DNA from: Rhabditoides inermis
Taxonomy: Eukaryota; Nematoda; Chromadorea; Rhabditida; Rhabditidae
Assembly: GCA_963966185.1 (NCBI GenBank)
Contig: CAWZYM010000114.1
Coordinates: forward strand, 1,354,501-1,418,500
Reading direction: 5' to 3'
DNA: 64,000 nucleotides
Shown: piece after piece, positions 11,746 through 24,200 of the stretch
Numbering within the stretch: the first letter of the stretch is position 1
How the letters are laid out: every line of letters starts with the position of its first letter
Translations under genes and position numbers: made by a program
Notes under the pieces: model-generated
Told to the model about the DNA's origin: nothing
The model's database searches: none
What the model saw: only the letters and a program-made list of their open reading frames with translations

Positions 11746-12936
11746 GTCGACTAAAAACGGCATAAGAAACTGATTCTGAAAATATGAATCTTCGAAACAC
11801 TCGTCGCTACAAATTCGCCCGACGATTTTTTGTCTCTCGCTCTACTCTCCTCTTCACGAGATCGACTCGGACCAAGGTCTGGTCGAACTCGTCCGCCCAT
11901 CGAATGAAGTATGGGCGTCGACTAAAAACGGCATAAGAAACTGATCTGAAAGTATGAATCTTCGAAACACTCGTCGCTACAAATTCGCCCGACGATTTTT
12001 TGTCTCTCGCTCCACTCTCCTCTCCGCGAGATAGACTCGGACATCGGTCTGGTCGAACTCGTCCGCCCATCAAATCAACTATGGGCGTCGACTAAAAACG
12101 GCATAAGAAACTAATCTGAAAGTATGAATCTTCGGAACACTCGTCGCTACAAATTCGCCCGACGATTTTCTCTCTCTCGCTCCACTCTTCTCTCCGCGAG
12201 ATAGACTCGGACATCGGTCTGGTCGAACTCGTCCGCCCATCAAATGAACTATGCGCGTCGACTAAAAACGGCATAAGAAACTGATCTGAAAATATGATGC
12301 TTCGAAACACTCGTCGCTACAAATTCGCCCGACGATTTTTTGTCTCTCGCTCCACTCTCCTCTCCGCGAGATAGACTCGGACATCGGTCTGGTCGAACTC
12401 GTCCGCCCATCAAATGAACTATGGGCGTCGACTGAAAACGGCATAAGAAACTAATCTGAAAGTATGAATCTTCGAAACTCTCGTCGCTACAAATTCGCCC
12501 GACGATTTTCTCTCTCTCGCTCCACTCTTCTCTCCGCGAGATCGACTCGGACATCGGTCTGGTCGAACTCGTCCGCCCATCAAATGAACTATGCGCGTCG
12601 ACTAAAAACGGCATAAGAAACTGATCTGAAAATATGATGCTTCGAAACACTCGTCGCTACAAATTCGCCCGACGATTTTTTGTCTCTCGCTCCACTCTCC
12701 TCTCCGCGAGATAGACTCGGACATCGGTCTGGTCGAACTCGTCCGCCCATCAAATGAACTATGGGCGTCGACTAAAAACGGCATAAGAAACTAATCTGAA
12801 AGTATGAATCTTCGAAACACTCGTCGCTACAAATTCGCCCGACGATTTTCTCTCTCTCGCTCCACTCTTCTCTCCGCGAGATCGACTCGGACCTCGGTCT
12901 GGTCGAACTCGTCCGCCCATCAAATGAACTATGGGT
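11746..12936 (+). repeat. 7-monomer HOR unit Y (X with a replaced patch)
   Basis: It has the same length and ends as X, but the tail of monomer 2 reads GACATCGG ... CATCAAATCAAC. Monomer 3 reads AATCTGAAAG, CTTCGGAAC, a CT-box, then CGCGAGATAGAC. A CT-box followed by ATAGAC is unusual, since CT-box copies normally continue ATCGAC, so a recombination junction near 12200 is likely. After this point Y again follows X. Confidence 0.85.
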
Positions 12937-14127
12937 GTCGACTAAAAACGGCATAAGAAACTGATTCTGAAAATATGAATCTTCGAAACACTCGTCGCTA
13001 CAAATTCGCCCGACGATTTTTTGTCTCTCGCTCTACTCTCCTCTTCACGAGATCGACTCGGACCAAGGTCTGGTCGAACTCGTCCGCCCATCGAATGAAG
13101 TATGGGCGTCGACTAAAAACGGCATAAGAAACTGATCTGAAAGTATGAATCTTCGAAACACTCGTCGCTACAAATTCGCCCGACGATTTTTTGTCTCTCG
13201 CTCCACTCTCCTCTCCGCGAGATAGACTCGGACCTCGGTGTGGTCGAACTCGTCCGCCCATCAAATGAACTATGGGCGTCGACTAAAAATGGCATCAGAA
13301 ACTGATCTGAAAGTATGAATCTTCGAAACACTCGTCGCTACAAATTCGCCCGACGATTTTTTGTCTCTCGCTCCACTCTCCTCTCCGCGAGATAGACTCG
13401 GACATCGGTCTGGTCGAACTCGTCCGCCCATCAAATGAACTATGCGCGTCGACTAAAAACGGCATAAGAAACTGATCTGAAAATATGATGCTTCGAAACA
13501 CTCGTCGCTACAAATTCGCCCGACGATTTTTTGTCTCTCGCTCCACTCTCCTCTCCGCGAGATAGACTCGGACATCGGTCTGGTCGAACTCGTCCGCCCA
13601 TCAAATGAACTATGGGCGTCGACTGAAAACGGCATAAGAAACTAATCTGAAAGTATGAATCTTCGAAACTCTCGTCGCTACAAATTCGCCCGACGATTTT
13701 CTCTCTCTCGCTCCACTCTTCTCTCCGCGAGATCGACTCGGACATCGGTCTGGTCGAACTCGTCCGCCCATCAAATGAACTATGCGCGTCGACTAAAAAC
13801 GGCATAAGAAACTGATCTGAAAATATGATGCTTCGAAACACTCGTCGCTACAAATTCGCCCGACGATTTTTTGTCTCTCGCTCCACTCTCCTCTCCGCGA
13901 GATAGACTCGGACATCGGTCTGGTCGAACTCGTCCGCCCATCAAATGAACTATGGGCGTCGACTAAAAACGGCATAAGAAACTAATCTGAAAGTATGAAT
14001 CTTCGAAACACTCGTCGCTACAAATTCGCCCGACGATTTTCTCTCTCTCGCTCCACTCTTCTCTCCGCGAGATCGACTCGGACCTCGGTCTGGTCGAACT
14101 CGTCCGCCCATCAAATGAACTATGGGT
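12937..14127 (+). repeat. 7-monomer HOR unit X, second copy (1191 bp)
   Basis: All variant markers of 10555-11745 reappear at a 2382-bp offset, including GGTGTGG in monomer 2, the AATGGCATCAG head in monomer 3, both M monomers and the AAACTCTCG change. Near-identity at two-unit spacing, with a different unit between, shows a composite 14-monomer period. Confidence 0.87.
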
Positions 14128-14590
14128 GTCGACTAAAAACGGCATAAGAAACTGATTCTGAAAATATGAATCTTCGAAACACTCGTCGCTACAAATTCGC
14201 CCGACGATTTTTTGTCTCTCGCTCTACTCTCCTCTTCACGAGATCGACTCGGACCAAGGTCTGGTCGAACTCGTCCGCCCATCGAATGAAGTATGGGCGT
14301 CGACTAAAAACGGCATAAGAAACTGATCTGAAAGTATGAATCTTCGAAACACTCGTCGCTACAAATTCGCCCGACGATTTTTTGTCTCTCGCTCCACTCT
14401 CCTCTCCGCGAGATAGACTCGGACATCGGTCTGGTCGAACTCGTCCGCCCATCAAATCAACTATGGGCGTCGACTAAAAACGGCATAAGAAACTAATCTG
14501 AAAGTATGAATCTTCGGAACACTCGTCGCTACAAATTCGCCCGACGATTTTCTCTCTCTCGCTCCACTCTTCTCTCCGCGAGATCGACTC
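14128..14590 (+). repeat. Start of a second Y-like unit, truncated
   Basis: It matches Y (11746 onward) at a 2382-bp offset through GACATCGG ... CATCAAATCAAC and CTTCGGAAC. It departs from Y near 14585, where CGCGAGATCGAC and GGTGTGG appear. The array then continues into the 1364-bp repeat, so the alternating X-Y-X-Y series is broken here. Confidence 0.8.
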
Positions 14591-15832
14591 GGACCTCGGT
14601 GTGGTCGAACTCGTCCGCCCATCAAATGAACTATGGGCGTCGACTAAAAACGGCATAAGAAACTGATCTGAAAGTATGAATCTTCGAAACACTCGTCGCT
14701 ACAAATTCGCCCGACGGTTTTCTCTCTCTCTCGCTCCACTCTTCTCTCCGCGAGATCGACTCGGACCTCGGTGTGGTCGAACTCGTCCGACCATCAAATG
14801 AACTATGGGCGTCGACTAAAAATGGCATCAGAAACTGATCTGAAAGTATGAATCTTCGAAACACTCGTCGCTTCAAATTCGCCCGACGATTTTCTCTCTC
14901 TCGCTCCACTCTTCTCTCCGCGAGATCGACTCGGACCTCGGTCTGGTCGAACTCGTCCGCCCATCAAATGAACTATGGGCGTCGACTAAAAATTGCATCA
15001 GAAACTGATCTGAAAGTATGAATCTTCGAAACACTCGTCGCTACAAATTCGCCCGACGATTTTTTTGTCTCTCGCTCCACTCTCCTCTCCGCGAGATAGA
15101 CTCGGACCTCGGTCTGGTCGAACTCGTCCGCCCATCAAATGAACTATGGGCGTCGACTAAAAACGGCATAAGAAACTAATCTGGAAGTATGAATCTTCGA
15201 AACACTCGTCGCTACAAATTCGCCCGACGATTTTTTGTCTCTCGCTCCACTCTCCTCTCCGCGAGATAGACTCGGACCTCGGTGTGGTCGAACTCGTCCG
15301 CCCATCAAATGAACTATGGGCGTCGACTAAAAATGGCATCAGAAACTGATCTGAAAGTATGAATCTTCGAAACACTCGTCGCTACAAATTCGCCCGACGA
15401 TTTTTTGTCTCTCGCTCCACTCTCCTCTCCGCGAGATAGACTCGGACATCGGTCTGGTCGAACTCGTCCGCCCATCAAATGAACTATGCGCGTCGACTAA
15501 AAACGGCATAAGAAACTGATCTGAAAGTATGAATCTTCGAAACACTCGTCGCTACAAATTCGCCCGACGATTTTTTTGTCTCTCGCTCCACTCTCCTCTC
15601 CGCGAGATAGACTCGGACCTCGGTCTGGTCGAACTCGTCCGCCCATCAAATGAACTATGGGCGTCGACTAAAAACGGCATAAGAAACTAATCTGGAAGTA
15701 TGAATCTTCGAAACACTCGTCGCTACAAATTCGCCCGACGATTTTTTGTCTCTCGCTCCACTCTCCTCTCCGCGAGATAGACTCGGACATCGGTCTGGTC
15801 GAACTCGTCCGCCCATCAAATCAACTATGGGC
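14469..15832 (+). repeat. 1364-bp repeat Z, copy 1 (8 monomers)
   Basis: Eight monomers plus 4 bp (one (CT)5 tract, +2, and two 7-T runs). Private markers are CTTCGGAAC, GACGGTTTT(CT)5, CGTCCGACCATC (~14787) and CGTCGCTTCAAATTC (~14868). The same markers occur at ~16150 and ~16231 in the next copy, and at ~18705 and ~18789 at the left of the second large block. The copy at 871-1260 lacks the last two markers. Confidence 0.85.
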
Positions 15833-16890
15833 GTCGACTAAAAACGGCATAAGAAACTAATCTGAAAGTATGAATCTTCGGAACACTCGTCGCTACAAAT
15901 TCGCCCGACGATTTTCTCTCTCTCGCTCCACTCTTCTCTCCGCGAGATCGACTCGGACCTCGGTGTGGTCGAACTCGTCCGCCCATCAAATGAACTATGG
16001 GCGTCGACTAAAAACGGCATAAGAAACTGATCTGAAAGTATGAATCTTCGAAACACTCGTCGCTACAAATTCGCCCGACGGTTTTCTCTCTCTCTCGCTC
16101 CACTCTTCTCTCCGCGAGATCGACTCGGACCTCGGTGTGGTCGAACTCGTCCGACCATCAAATGAACTATGGGCGTCGACTAAAAATGGCATCAGAAACT
16201 GATCTGAAAGTATGAATCTTCGAAACACTCGTCGCTTCAAATTCGCCCGACGATTTTCTCTCTCTCGCTCCACTCTTCTCTCCGCGAGATCGACTCGGAC
16301 CTCGGTCTGGTCGAACTCGTCCGCCCATCAAATGAACTATGGGCGTCGACTAAAAATTGCATCAGAAACTGATCTGAAAGTATGAATCTTCGAAACACTC
16401 GTCGCTACAAATTCGCCCGACGATTTTTTTGTCTCTCGCTCCACTCTCCTCTCCGCGAGATAGACTCGGACCTCGGTCTGGTCGAACTCGTCCGCCCATC
16501 AAATGAACTATGGGCGTCGACTAAAAACGGCATAAGAAACTAATCTGGAAGTATGAATCTTCGAAACACTCGTCGCTACAAATTCGCCCGACGATTTTTT
16601 GTCTCTCGCTCCACTCTCCTCTCCGCGAGATAGACTCGGACCTCGGTGTGGTCGAACTCGTCCGCCCATCAAATGAACTATGGGCGTCGACTAAAAATGG
16701 CATCAGAAACTGATCTGAAAGTATGAATCTTCGAAACACTCGTCGCTACAAATTCGCCCGACGATTTTTTGTCTCTCGCTCCACTCTCCTCTCCGCGAGA
16801 TAGACTCGGACATCGGTCTGGTCGAACTCGTCCGCCCATCAAATGAACTATGCGCGTCGACTAAAAACGGCATAAGAAACTGATCTGAAA
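15833..16890 (+). repeat. 1364-bp repeat Z, copy 2 (truncated)
   Basis: It repeats 14469 onward at a 1364-bp offset with all Z markers. It departs near 16888, where GAAAATATGATGCTTCG (M-type) appears in place of GAAAGTATGAATCTTCG. From 16848 to 17535 the sequence instead matches 13440-14127 at a 3408-bp offset, that is, the M, CT-box, M, B end of an X/Y unit. Confidence 0.83.
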
Positions 16891-18241
16891 ATATGATGCT
16901 TCGAAACACTCGTCGCTACAAATTCGCCCGACGATTTTTTGTCTCTCGCTCCACTCTCCTCTCCGCGAGATAGACTCGGACATCGGTCTGGTCGAACTCG
17001 TCCGCCCATCAAATGAACTATGGGCGTCGACTGAAAACGGCATAAGAAACTAATCTGAAAGTATGAATCTTCGAAACTCTCGTCGCTACAAATTCGCCCG
17101 ACGATTTTCTCTCTCTCGCTCCACTCTTCTCTCCGCGAGATCGACTCGGACATCGGTCTGGTCGAACTCGTCCGCCCATCAAATGAACTATGCGCGTCGA
17201 CTAAAAACGGCATAAGAAACTGATCTGAAAATATGATGCTTCGAAACACTCGTCGCTACAAATTCGCCCGACGATTTTTTGTCTCTCGCTCCACTCTCCT
17301 CTCCGCGAGATAGACTCGGACATCGGTCTGGTCGAACTCGTCCGCCCATCAAATGAACTATGGGCGTCGACTAAAAACGGCATAAGAAACTAATCTGAAA
17401 GTATGAATCTTCGAAACACTCGTCGCTACAAATTCGCCCGACGATTTTCTCTCTCTCGCTCCACTCTTCTCTCCGCGAGATCGACTCGGACCTCGGTCTG
17501 GTCGAACTCGTCCGCCCATCAAATGAACTATGGGTGTCGACTAAAAACGGCATAAGAAACTGATTCTGAAAATATGAATCTTCGAAACACTCGTCGCTAC
17601 AAATTCGCCCGACGATTTTTTGTCTCTCGCTCTACTCTCCTCTTCACGAGATCGACTCGGACCAAGGTCTGGTCGAACTCGTCCGCCCATCGAATGAAGT
17701 ATGGGCGTCGACTAAAAACGGCATAAGAAACTGATCTGAAAGTATGAATCTTCGAAACACTCGTCGCTACAAATTCGCCCGACGATTTTTTGTCTCTCGC
17801 TCCACTCTCCTCTCCGCGAGATAGACTCGGACCTCGGTGTGGTCGAACTCGTCCGCCCATCAAATGAACTATGGGCGTCGACTAAAAATGGCATCAGAAA
17901 CTGATCTGAAAGTATGAATCTTCGAAACACTCGTCGCTACAAATTCGCCCGACGATTTTCTCTCTCTCGCTCCACTCTTCTCTCCGCGAGATCGACTCGG
18001 ACCTCGGTCTGGTCGAACTCGTCCGCCCATCAAATGAACTATGGGTGTCGACTAAAAACGGCATAAGAAACTGATTCTGAAAATATGAATCTTCGAAACA
18101 CTCGTCGCTACAAATTCGCCCGACGATTTTTTGTCTCTCGCTCTACTCTCCTCTTCACGAGATCGACTCGGACCAAGGTCTGGTCGAACTCGTCCGCCCA
18201 TCGAATGAAGTATGGGCGTCGACTAAAAACGGCATAAGAAA
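16891..18241 (+). repeat. X/Y-unit fragments bridging to the second large block
   Basis: This contains the end of an X/Y unit, a C-type at 17536 followed by A with GGTGTGG and B (only three monomers, 511 bp), then another C-type at 18047. The 511-bp spacing is an X unit cut from seven to three monomers. The material from 18047 matches 14128 onward at a 3919-bp offset. Confidence 0.78.
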
Positions 18242-21200
18242 CTGATCTGAAAGTATGAATCTTCGAAACACTCGTCGCTACAAATTCGCCCGACGATTTT
18301 TTGTCTCTCGCTCCACTCTCCTCTCCGCGAGATAGACTCGGACATCGGTCTGGTCGAACTCGTCCGCCCATCAAATCAACTATGGGCGTCGACTAAAAAC
18401 GGCATAAGAAACTAATCTGAAAGTATGAATCTTCGGAACACTCGTCGCTACAAATTCGCCCGACGATTTTCTCTCTCTCGCTCCACTCTTCTCTCCGCGA
18501 GATCGACTCGGACCTCGGTGTGGTCGAACTCGTCCGCCCATCAAATGAACTATGGGCGTCGACTAAAAACGGCATAAGAAACTGATCTGAAAGTATGAAT
18601 CTTCGAAACACTCGTCGCTACAAATTCGCCCGACGGTTTTCTCTCTCTCTCGCTCCACTCTTCTCTCCGCGAGATCGACTCGGACCTCGGTGTGGTCGAA
18701 CTCGTCCGACCATCAAATGAACTATGGGCGTCGACTAAAAATGGCATCAGAAACTGATCTGAAAGTATGAATCTTCGAAACACTCGTCGCTTCAAATTCG
18801 CCCGACGATTTTCTCTCTCTCGCTCCACTCTTCTCTCCGCGAGATCGACTCGGACCTCGGTCTGGTCGAACTCGTCCGCCCATCAAATGAACTATGGGCG
18901 TCGACTAAAAATTGCATCAGAAACTGATCTGAAAGTATGAATCTTCGAAACACTCGTCGCTACAAATTCGCCCGACGATTTTTTTGTCTCTCGCTCCACT
19001 CTCCTCTCCGCGAGATAGACTCGGACCTCGGTCTGGTCGAACTCGTCCGCCCATCAAATGAACTATGGGCGTCGACTAAAAATGGCATGAGAAACTGATC
19101 TGAAAGTATGAATCTTCGAAACACTCGTCGCTACAAATTCGCCCGACGATTTTTTGTCTCTCGCTCCACTCTCCTCTCCGCGAGATAGACTCGGACATCG
19201 GTCTGGTCGAACTCGTCCGCCCATCAAATGAACTATGGGCGTCGACTGAAAACGGCATGAGAAACTAATCTGGAAGTATGAATCTTCGAAACACTCGTCG
19301 CTACAAATTCGCCCGACGATTTTTTTGTCTCTCGCTCCACTCTCCTCTCCGCGAGATAGACTCGGACCTCGGTGTGGTCGAACTCGTCCGCCCATCAAAT
19401 GAACTATGGGCGTCGACTAAAAATGGCATCAGAAACTGATTTGAAAGTATGAATCTTCGAAACACTCGACGCTACAAATTCGCCCGACGATTTTTTGTCT
19501 CTCGCTCCACTCTCCTCTCCGCGAGATCGACTCGGACCTCGGTCTGGTCGAACTCGTCCGCCCATCAAATGAACTATGGGCGTCGACTAAAAACGGCATA
19601 AGATACTGATCTGAAAGTATGAATCTTCGAAACACTCGTCGCTACAAATTCGCCCGACGATTTTTTGTCTCTCGCTCCACTCTCCTCTCCGCGAGATAGA
19701 CTCGGACCTCGGTCTGGTCGAACTCGTCCGCCCATCAAATGAACTACGGGCGTCGACTAAAAACGGCATAAGAAACTGATCTGAAAGTATGAATCTTCGA
19801 AACACTCGTCGCTACAAATTCGCCCGACGATTTTTTGTCTCTCGCTCCACTCTCCTCTCCGCGAGATAGACTCGGACCTCGGTCTGGTCGAACTCGTCCG
19901 CCCATCAAATGAACTATGGGCGTCGACTAAAAACGGCAAAAGAAACTGATCTGAAAGTATGAATCTTCGAAACACTCGTCGCTACAAATTCGCCCGACGA
20001 TTTTTTGTCTCTCGCTCCACTCTCCTCTCCGCGAGATAGACTCGGACATCGGTCTGGTCGAACTCGTCCGCCCATCAAATGAACTATGGGCGTCGACTAA
20101 AAATGGCATCAGAAACTGATCTGAAAGTATGAATCTTCGAAACACTCGTCGCTACAAATTCGCCCGACGATTTTTTGTCTCTCGCTCCACTCTCCTCTCC
20201 GCGAGATAGACTCGGACCTCGGTCTGGTCGAACTCGTCCGCCCATCAAATGAACTATGGGCGTCGACTAAAAATGGCATCAGAAACTGATCTGAAAGTAT
20301 GAATCTTCGAAACACTCGTCGCTACAAATTCGCCCGACGATTTTTTGTCTCTCGCTCCACTCTCCTCTCCGCGAGATAGACTCGGACCTCGGTCTGGTCG
20401 AACTCGTCCGCCCATCAAATGAACTATGGGTGTCGACTAAAAACGGCATAAGAAACTGATTCTGAAAATATGAATCTTCGAAACACTCGTCGCTACAAAT
20501 TCGCCCGACGATTTTTTGTCTCTCGCTCTACTCTCCTCTTCACGAGATCGACTCGGACCAAGGTCTGGTCGAACTCGTCCGCCCATCGAATGAAGTATGG
20601 GCGTCGACTAAAAACGGCATAAGAAACTAATCTGAAAGTATGAATCTTCGAAACACTCGTCGCTACAAATTCGCCCGACGATTTTCTCTCTCTCGCTCCA
20701 CTCTTCTCTCCGCGAGATCGACTCGGACCTCGTTCTGGTCGAACTCGTCCGCCCATCAAATGAACTATGGGCGTCGACTAAAAATGGCATGAGAAACTGA
20801 TCTGAAAGTATGAATCTTCGAAACACTCGTCGCTACAAATTCGCCCGACGATTTTTTGTCTCTCGCTCCACTCTCCTCTCCGCGAGATAGACTCGGACCT
20901 CGGTCTGGTCGAACTCGTCCGCCCATCAAATGAACTACGGGCGTCGACTAAAAACGGCATAAGAAACTGATCTGAAAGTATGAATCTTCGAAACACTCGT
21001 CGCTACAAATTCGCCCGACGATTTTTTGTCTCTCGCTCCACTCTCCTCTCCGCGAGATAGACTCGGACCTCGGTCTGGTCGAACTCGTCCGCCCATCAAA
21101 TGAACTATGGGCGTCGACTAAAAACGGCATAAGAAACTGATCTGAAAGTATGAATCTTCGAAACACTCGTCGCTACAAATTCGCCCGACGATTTTTTGTC

Positions 21201-24200
21201 TCTCGCTCCACTCTCCTCTCCGCGAGATAGACTCGGACCTCGGTCTGGTCGAACTCGTCCGCCCATCAAATGAACTATGGGCGTCGACTAAAAATGGCAT
21301 CAGAAACTGATCTGAAAGTATGAATCTTCGAAACACTCGTCGCTACAAATTCGCCCGACGATTTTTTGTCTCTCGCTCCACTCTCCTCTCCGCGAGATAG
21401 ACTCGGACCTCGGTCTGGTCGAACTCGTCCGCCCATCAAATGAACTATGGGTGTCGACTAAAAACGGCATAAGAAACTGATCTGAAAATATGAATCTTCG
21501 AAACACTCGTCGCTACAAATTCGCCCGACGATTTTTTGTCTCTCGCTCTACTCTCCTCTTCACGAGATCGACTCGGACCAAGGTCTGGTCGAACTCGTCC
21601 GCCCATCGAATGAAGTATGGGCGTCGACTAAAAACGGCATAAGAAACTAATCTGAAAGTATGAATCTTCGAAACACTCGTCGCTACAAATTCGCCCGACA
21701 ATTTTCTCTCTCTCGCTCCACTCTTCTCTCCGCGAGATCGACTCGGACCTCGGTCTGGTCGAACTCGTCCGCCCATCAAATGAACTATGGGCGTCGACTA
21801 AAAATGGCATGAGAAACTGATCTGAAAGTATGAATCTTCGAAACACTCGTCGCTACAAATTCGCCCGACGATTTTTTGTCTCTCGCTCCACTCTCCTCTC
21901 CGCGAGATAGACTCGGACATCGGTCTGGTCGAACTCGTCCGCCCATCAAATCAACTATGGGCGTCGACTGAAAACGGCATGAGAAACTAATCTGGAAGTA
22001 TGAATCTTCGAAACACTCGTCGCTACAAATTCGCCCGACGATTTTTTGTCTCTCGCTCCACTCTCCTCTCCGCGAGATAGACTCGGACCTCGGTGTGGTC
22101 GAACTCGTCCGCCCATCAAATGAACTATGGGCGTCGACTAAAAATGGCATCAGAAACTGATTTGAAAGTATGAATCTTCGAAACACTCGTCGCTACAAAT
22201 TCGCCCGACGATTTTTTGTCTCTCGCTCCACTCTCCTCTCCGCGAGATCGACTCGGACCTCGGTCTGGTCGAACTCGTCCGCCCATCAAATGAACTATGG
22301 GCGTCGACTAAAAACGGCAAAAGAAACTGATCTGAAAGTATGAATCTTCGAAACACTCGTCGCTACAAATTCGCCCGACGATTTTTTGTCTCTCGCTCCA
22401 CTCTCCTCTCCGCGAGATAGACTCGGACATCGGTCTGGTCGAACTCGTCCGCCCATCAAATGAACTATGGGCGTCGACTAAAAATGGCATCAGAAACTGA
22501 TCTGAAAGTATGAATCTTCGAAACACTCGTCGCTACAAATTCGCCCGACGATTTTTTGTCTCTCGCTCCACTCTCCTCTCCGCGAGATAGACTCGGACCT
22601 CGGTCTGGTCGAACTCGTCCGCCCATCAAATGAACTATGGGCGTCGACTAAAAATGGCATCAGAAACTGATCTGAAAGTATGAATCTTCGAAACACTCGT
22701 CGCTACAAATTCGCCCGACGATTTTTTGTCTCTCGCTCCACTCTCCTCTCCGCGAGATAGACTCGGACCTCGGTCTGGTCGAACTCGTCCGCCCATCAAA
22801 TGAACTATGGGTGTCGACTAAAAACGGCATAAGAAACTGATTCTGAAAATATGAATCTTCGAAACACTCGTCGCTACAAATTCGCCCGACGATTTTTTGT
22901 CTCTCGCTCTACTCTCCTCTTCACGAGATCGACTCGGACCAAGGTCTGGTCGAACTCGTCCGCCCATCGAATGAAGTATGGGCGTCGACTAAAAACGGCA
23001 TAAGAAACTAATCTGAAAGTATGAATCTTCGAAACACTCGTCGCTACAAATTCGCCCGACGATTTTCTCTCTCTCGCTCCACTCTTCTCTCCGCGAGATC
23101 GACTCGGACCTCGGTCTGGTCGAACTCGTCCGCCCATCAAATGAACTATGGGCGTCGACTAAAAATGGCATGAGAAACTGATCTGAAAGTATGAATCTTC
23201 GAAACACTCGTCGCTACAAATTCGCCCGACGATTTTTTGTCTCTCGCTCCACTCTCCTCTCCGCGAGATAGACTCGGACCTCGGTCTGGTCGAACTCGTC
23301 CGCCCATCAAATGAACTACGGGCGTCGACTAAAAACGGCATAAGAAACTGATCTGAAAGTATGAATCTTCGAAACACTCGTCGCTACAAATTCGCCCGAC
23401 GATTTTTTGTCTCTCGCTCCACTCTCCTCTCCGCGAGATAGACTCGGACCTCGGTCTGGTCGAACTCGTCCGCCCATCAAATGAACTATGGGCGTCGACT
23501 AAAAACGGCATAAGAAACTGATCTGAAAGTATGAATCTTCGAAACACTCGTCGCTACAAATTCGCCCGACGATTTTTTGTCTCTCGCTCCACTCTCCTCT
23601 CCGCGAGATAGACTCGGACCTCGGTCTGGTCGAACTCGTCCGCCCATCAAATGAACTATGGGCGTCGACTAAAAACGGCATAAGAAACTAATCTGGAAGT
23701 ATGAATCTTCGAAACACTCGTCGCTACAAATTCGCCCGACGATTTTTTGTCTCTCGCTCCACTCTCCTCTCCGCGAGATAGACTCGGACCTCGGTGTGGT
23801 CGAACTCGTCCGCCCATCAAATGAACTATGGGCGTCGACTAAAAATGGCATCAGAAACTGATCTGAAAGTATGAATCTTCGAAACACTCGTCGCTACAAA
23901 TTCGCCCGACGATTTTTTGTCTCTCGCTCCACTCTCCTCTCCGCGAGATAGACTCGGACATCGGTCTGGTCGAACTCGTCCGCCCATCAAATGAACTATG
24001 GGTGTCGACTAAAAACGGCATAAGAAACTGATTCTGAAAATATGAATCTTCGAAACACTCGTCGCTACAAATTCGCCCGACGATTTTTTGTCTCTCGCTC
24101 TACTCTCCTCTTCACGAGATCGACTCGGACCAAGGTCTGGTCGAACTCGTCCGCCCATCGAATGAAGTATGGGCGTCGACTAAAAACGGCATAAGAAACT

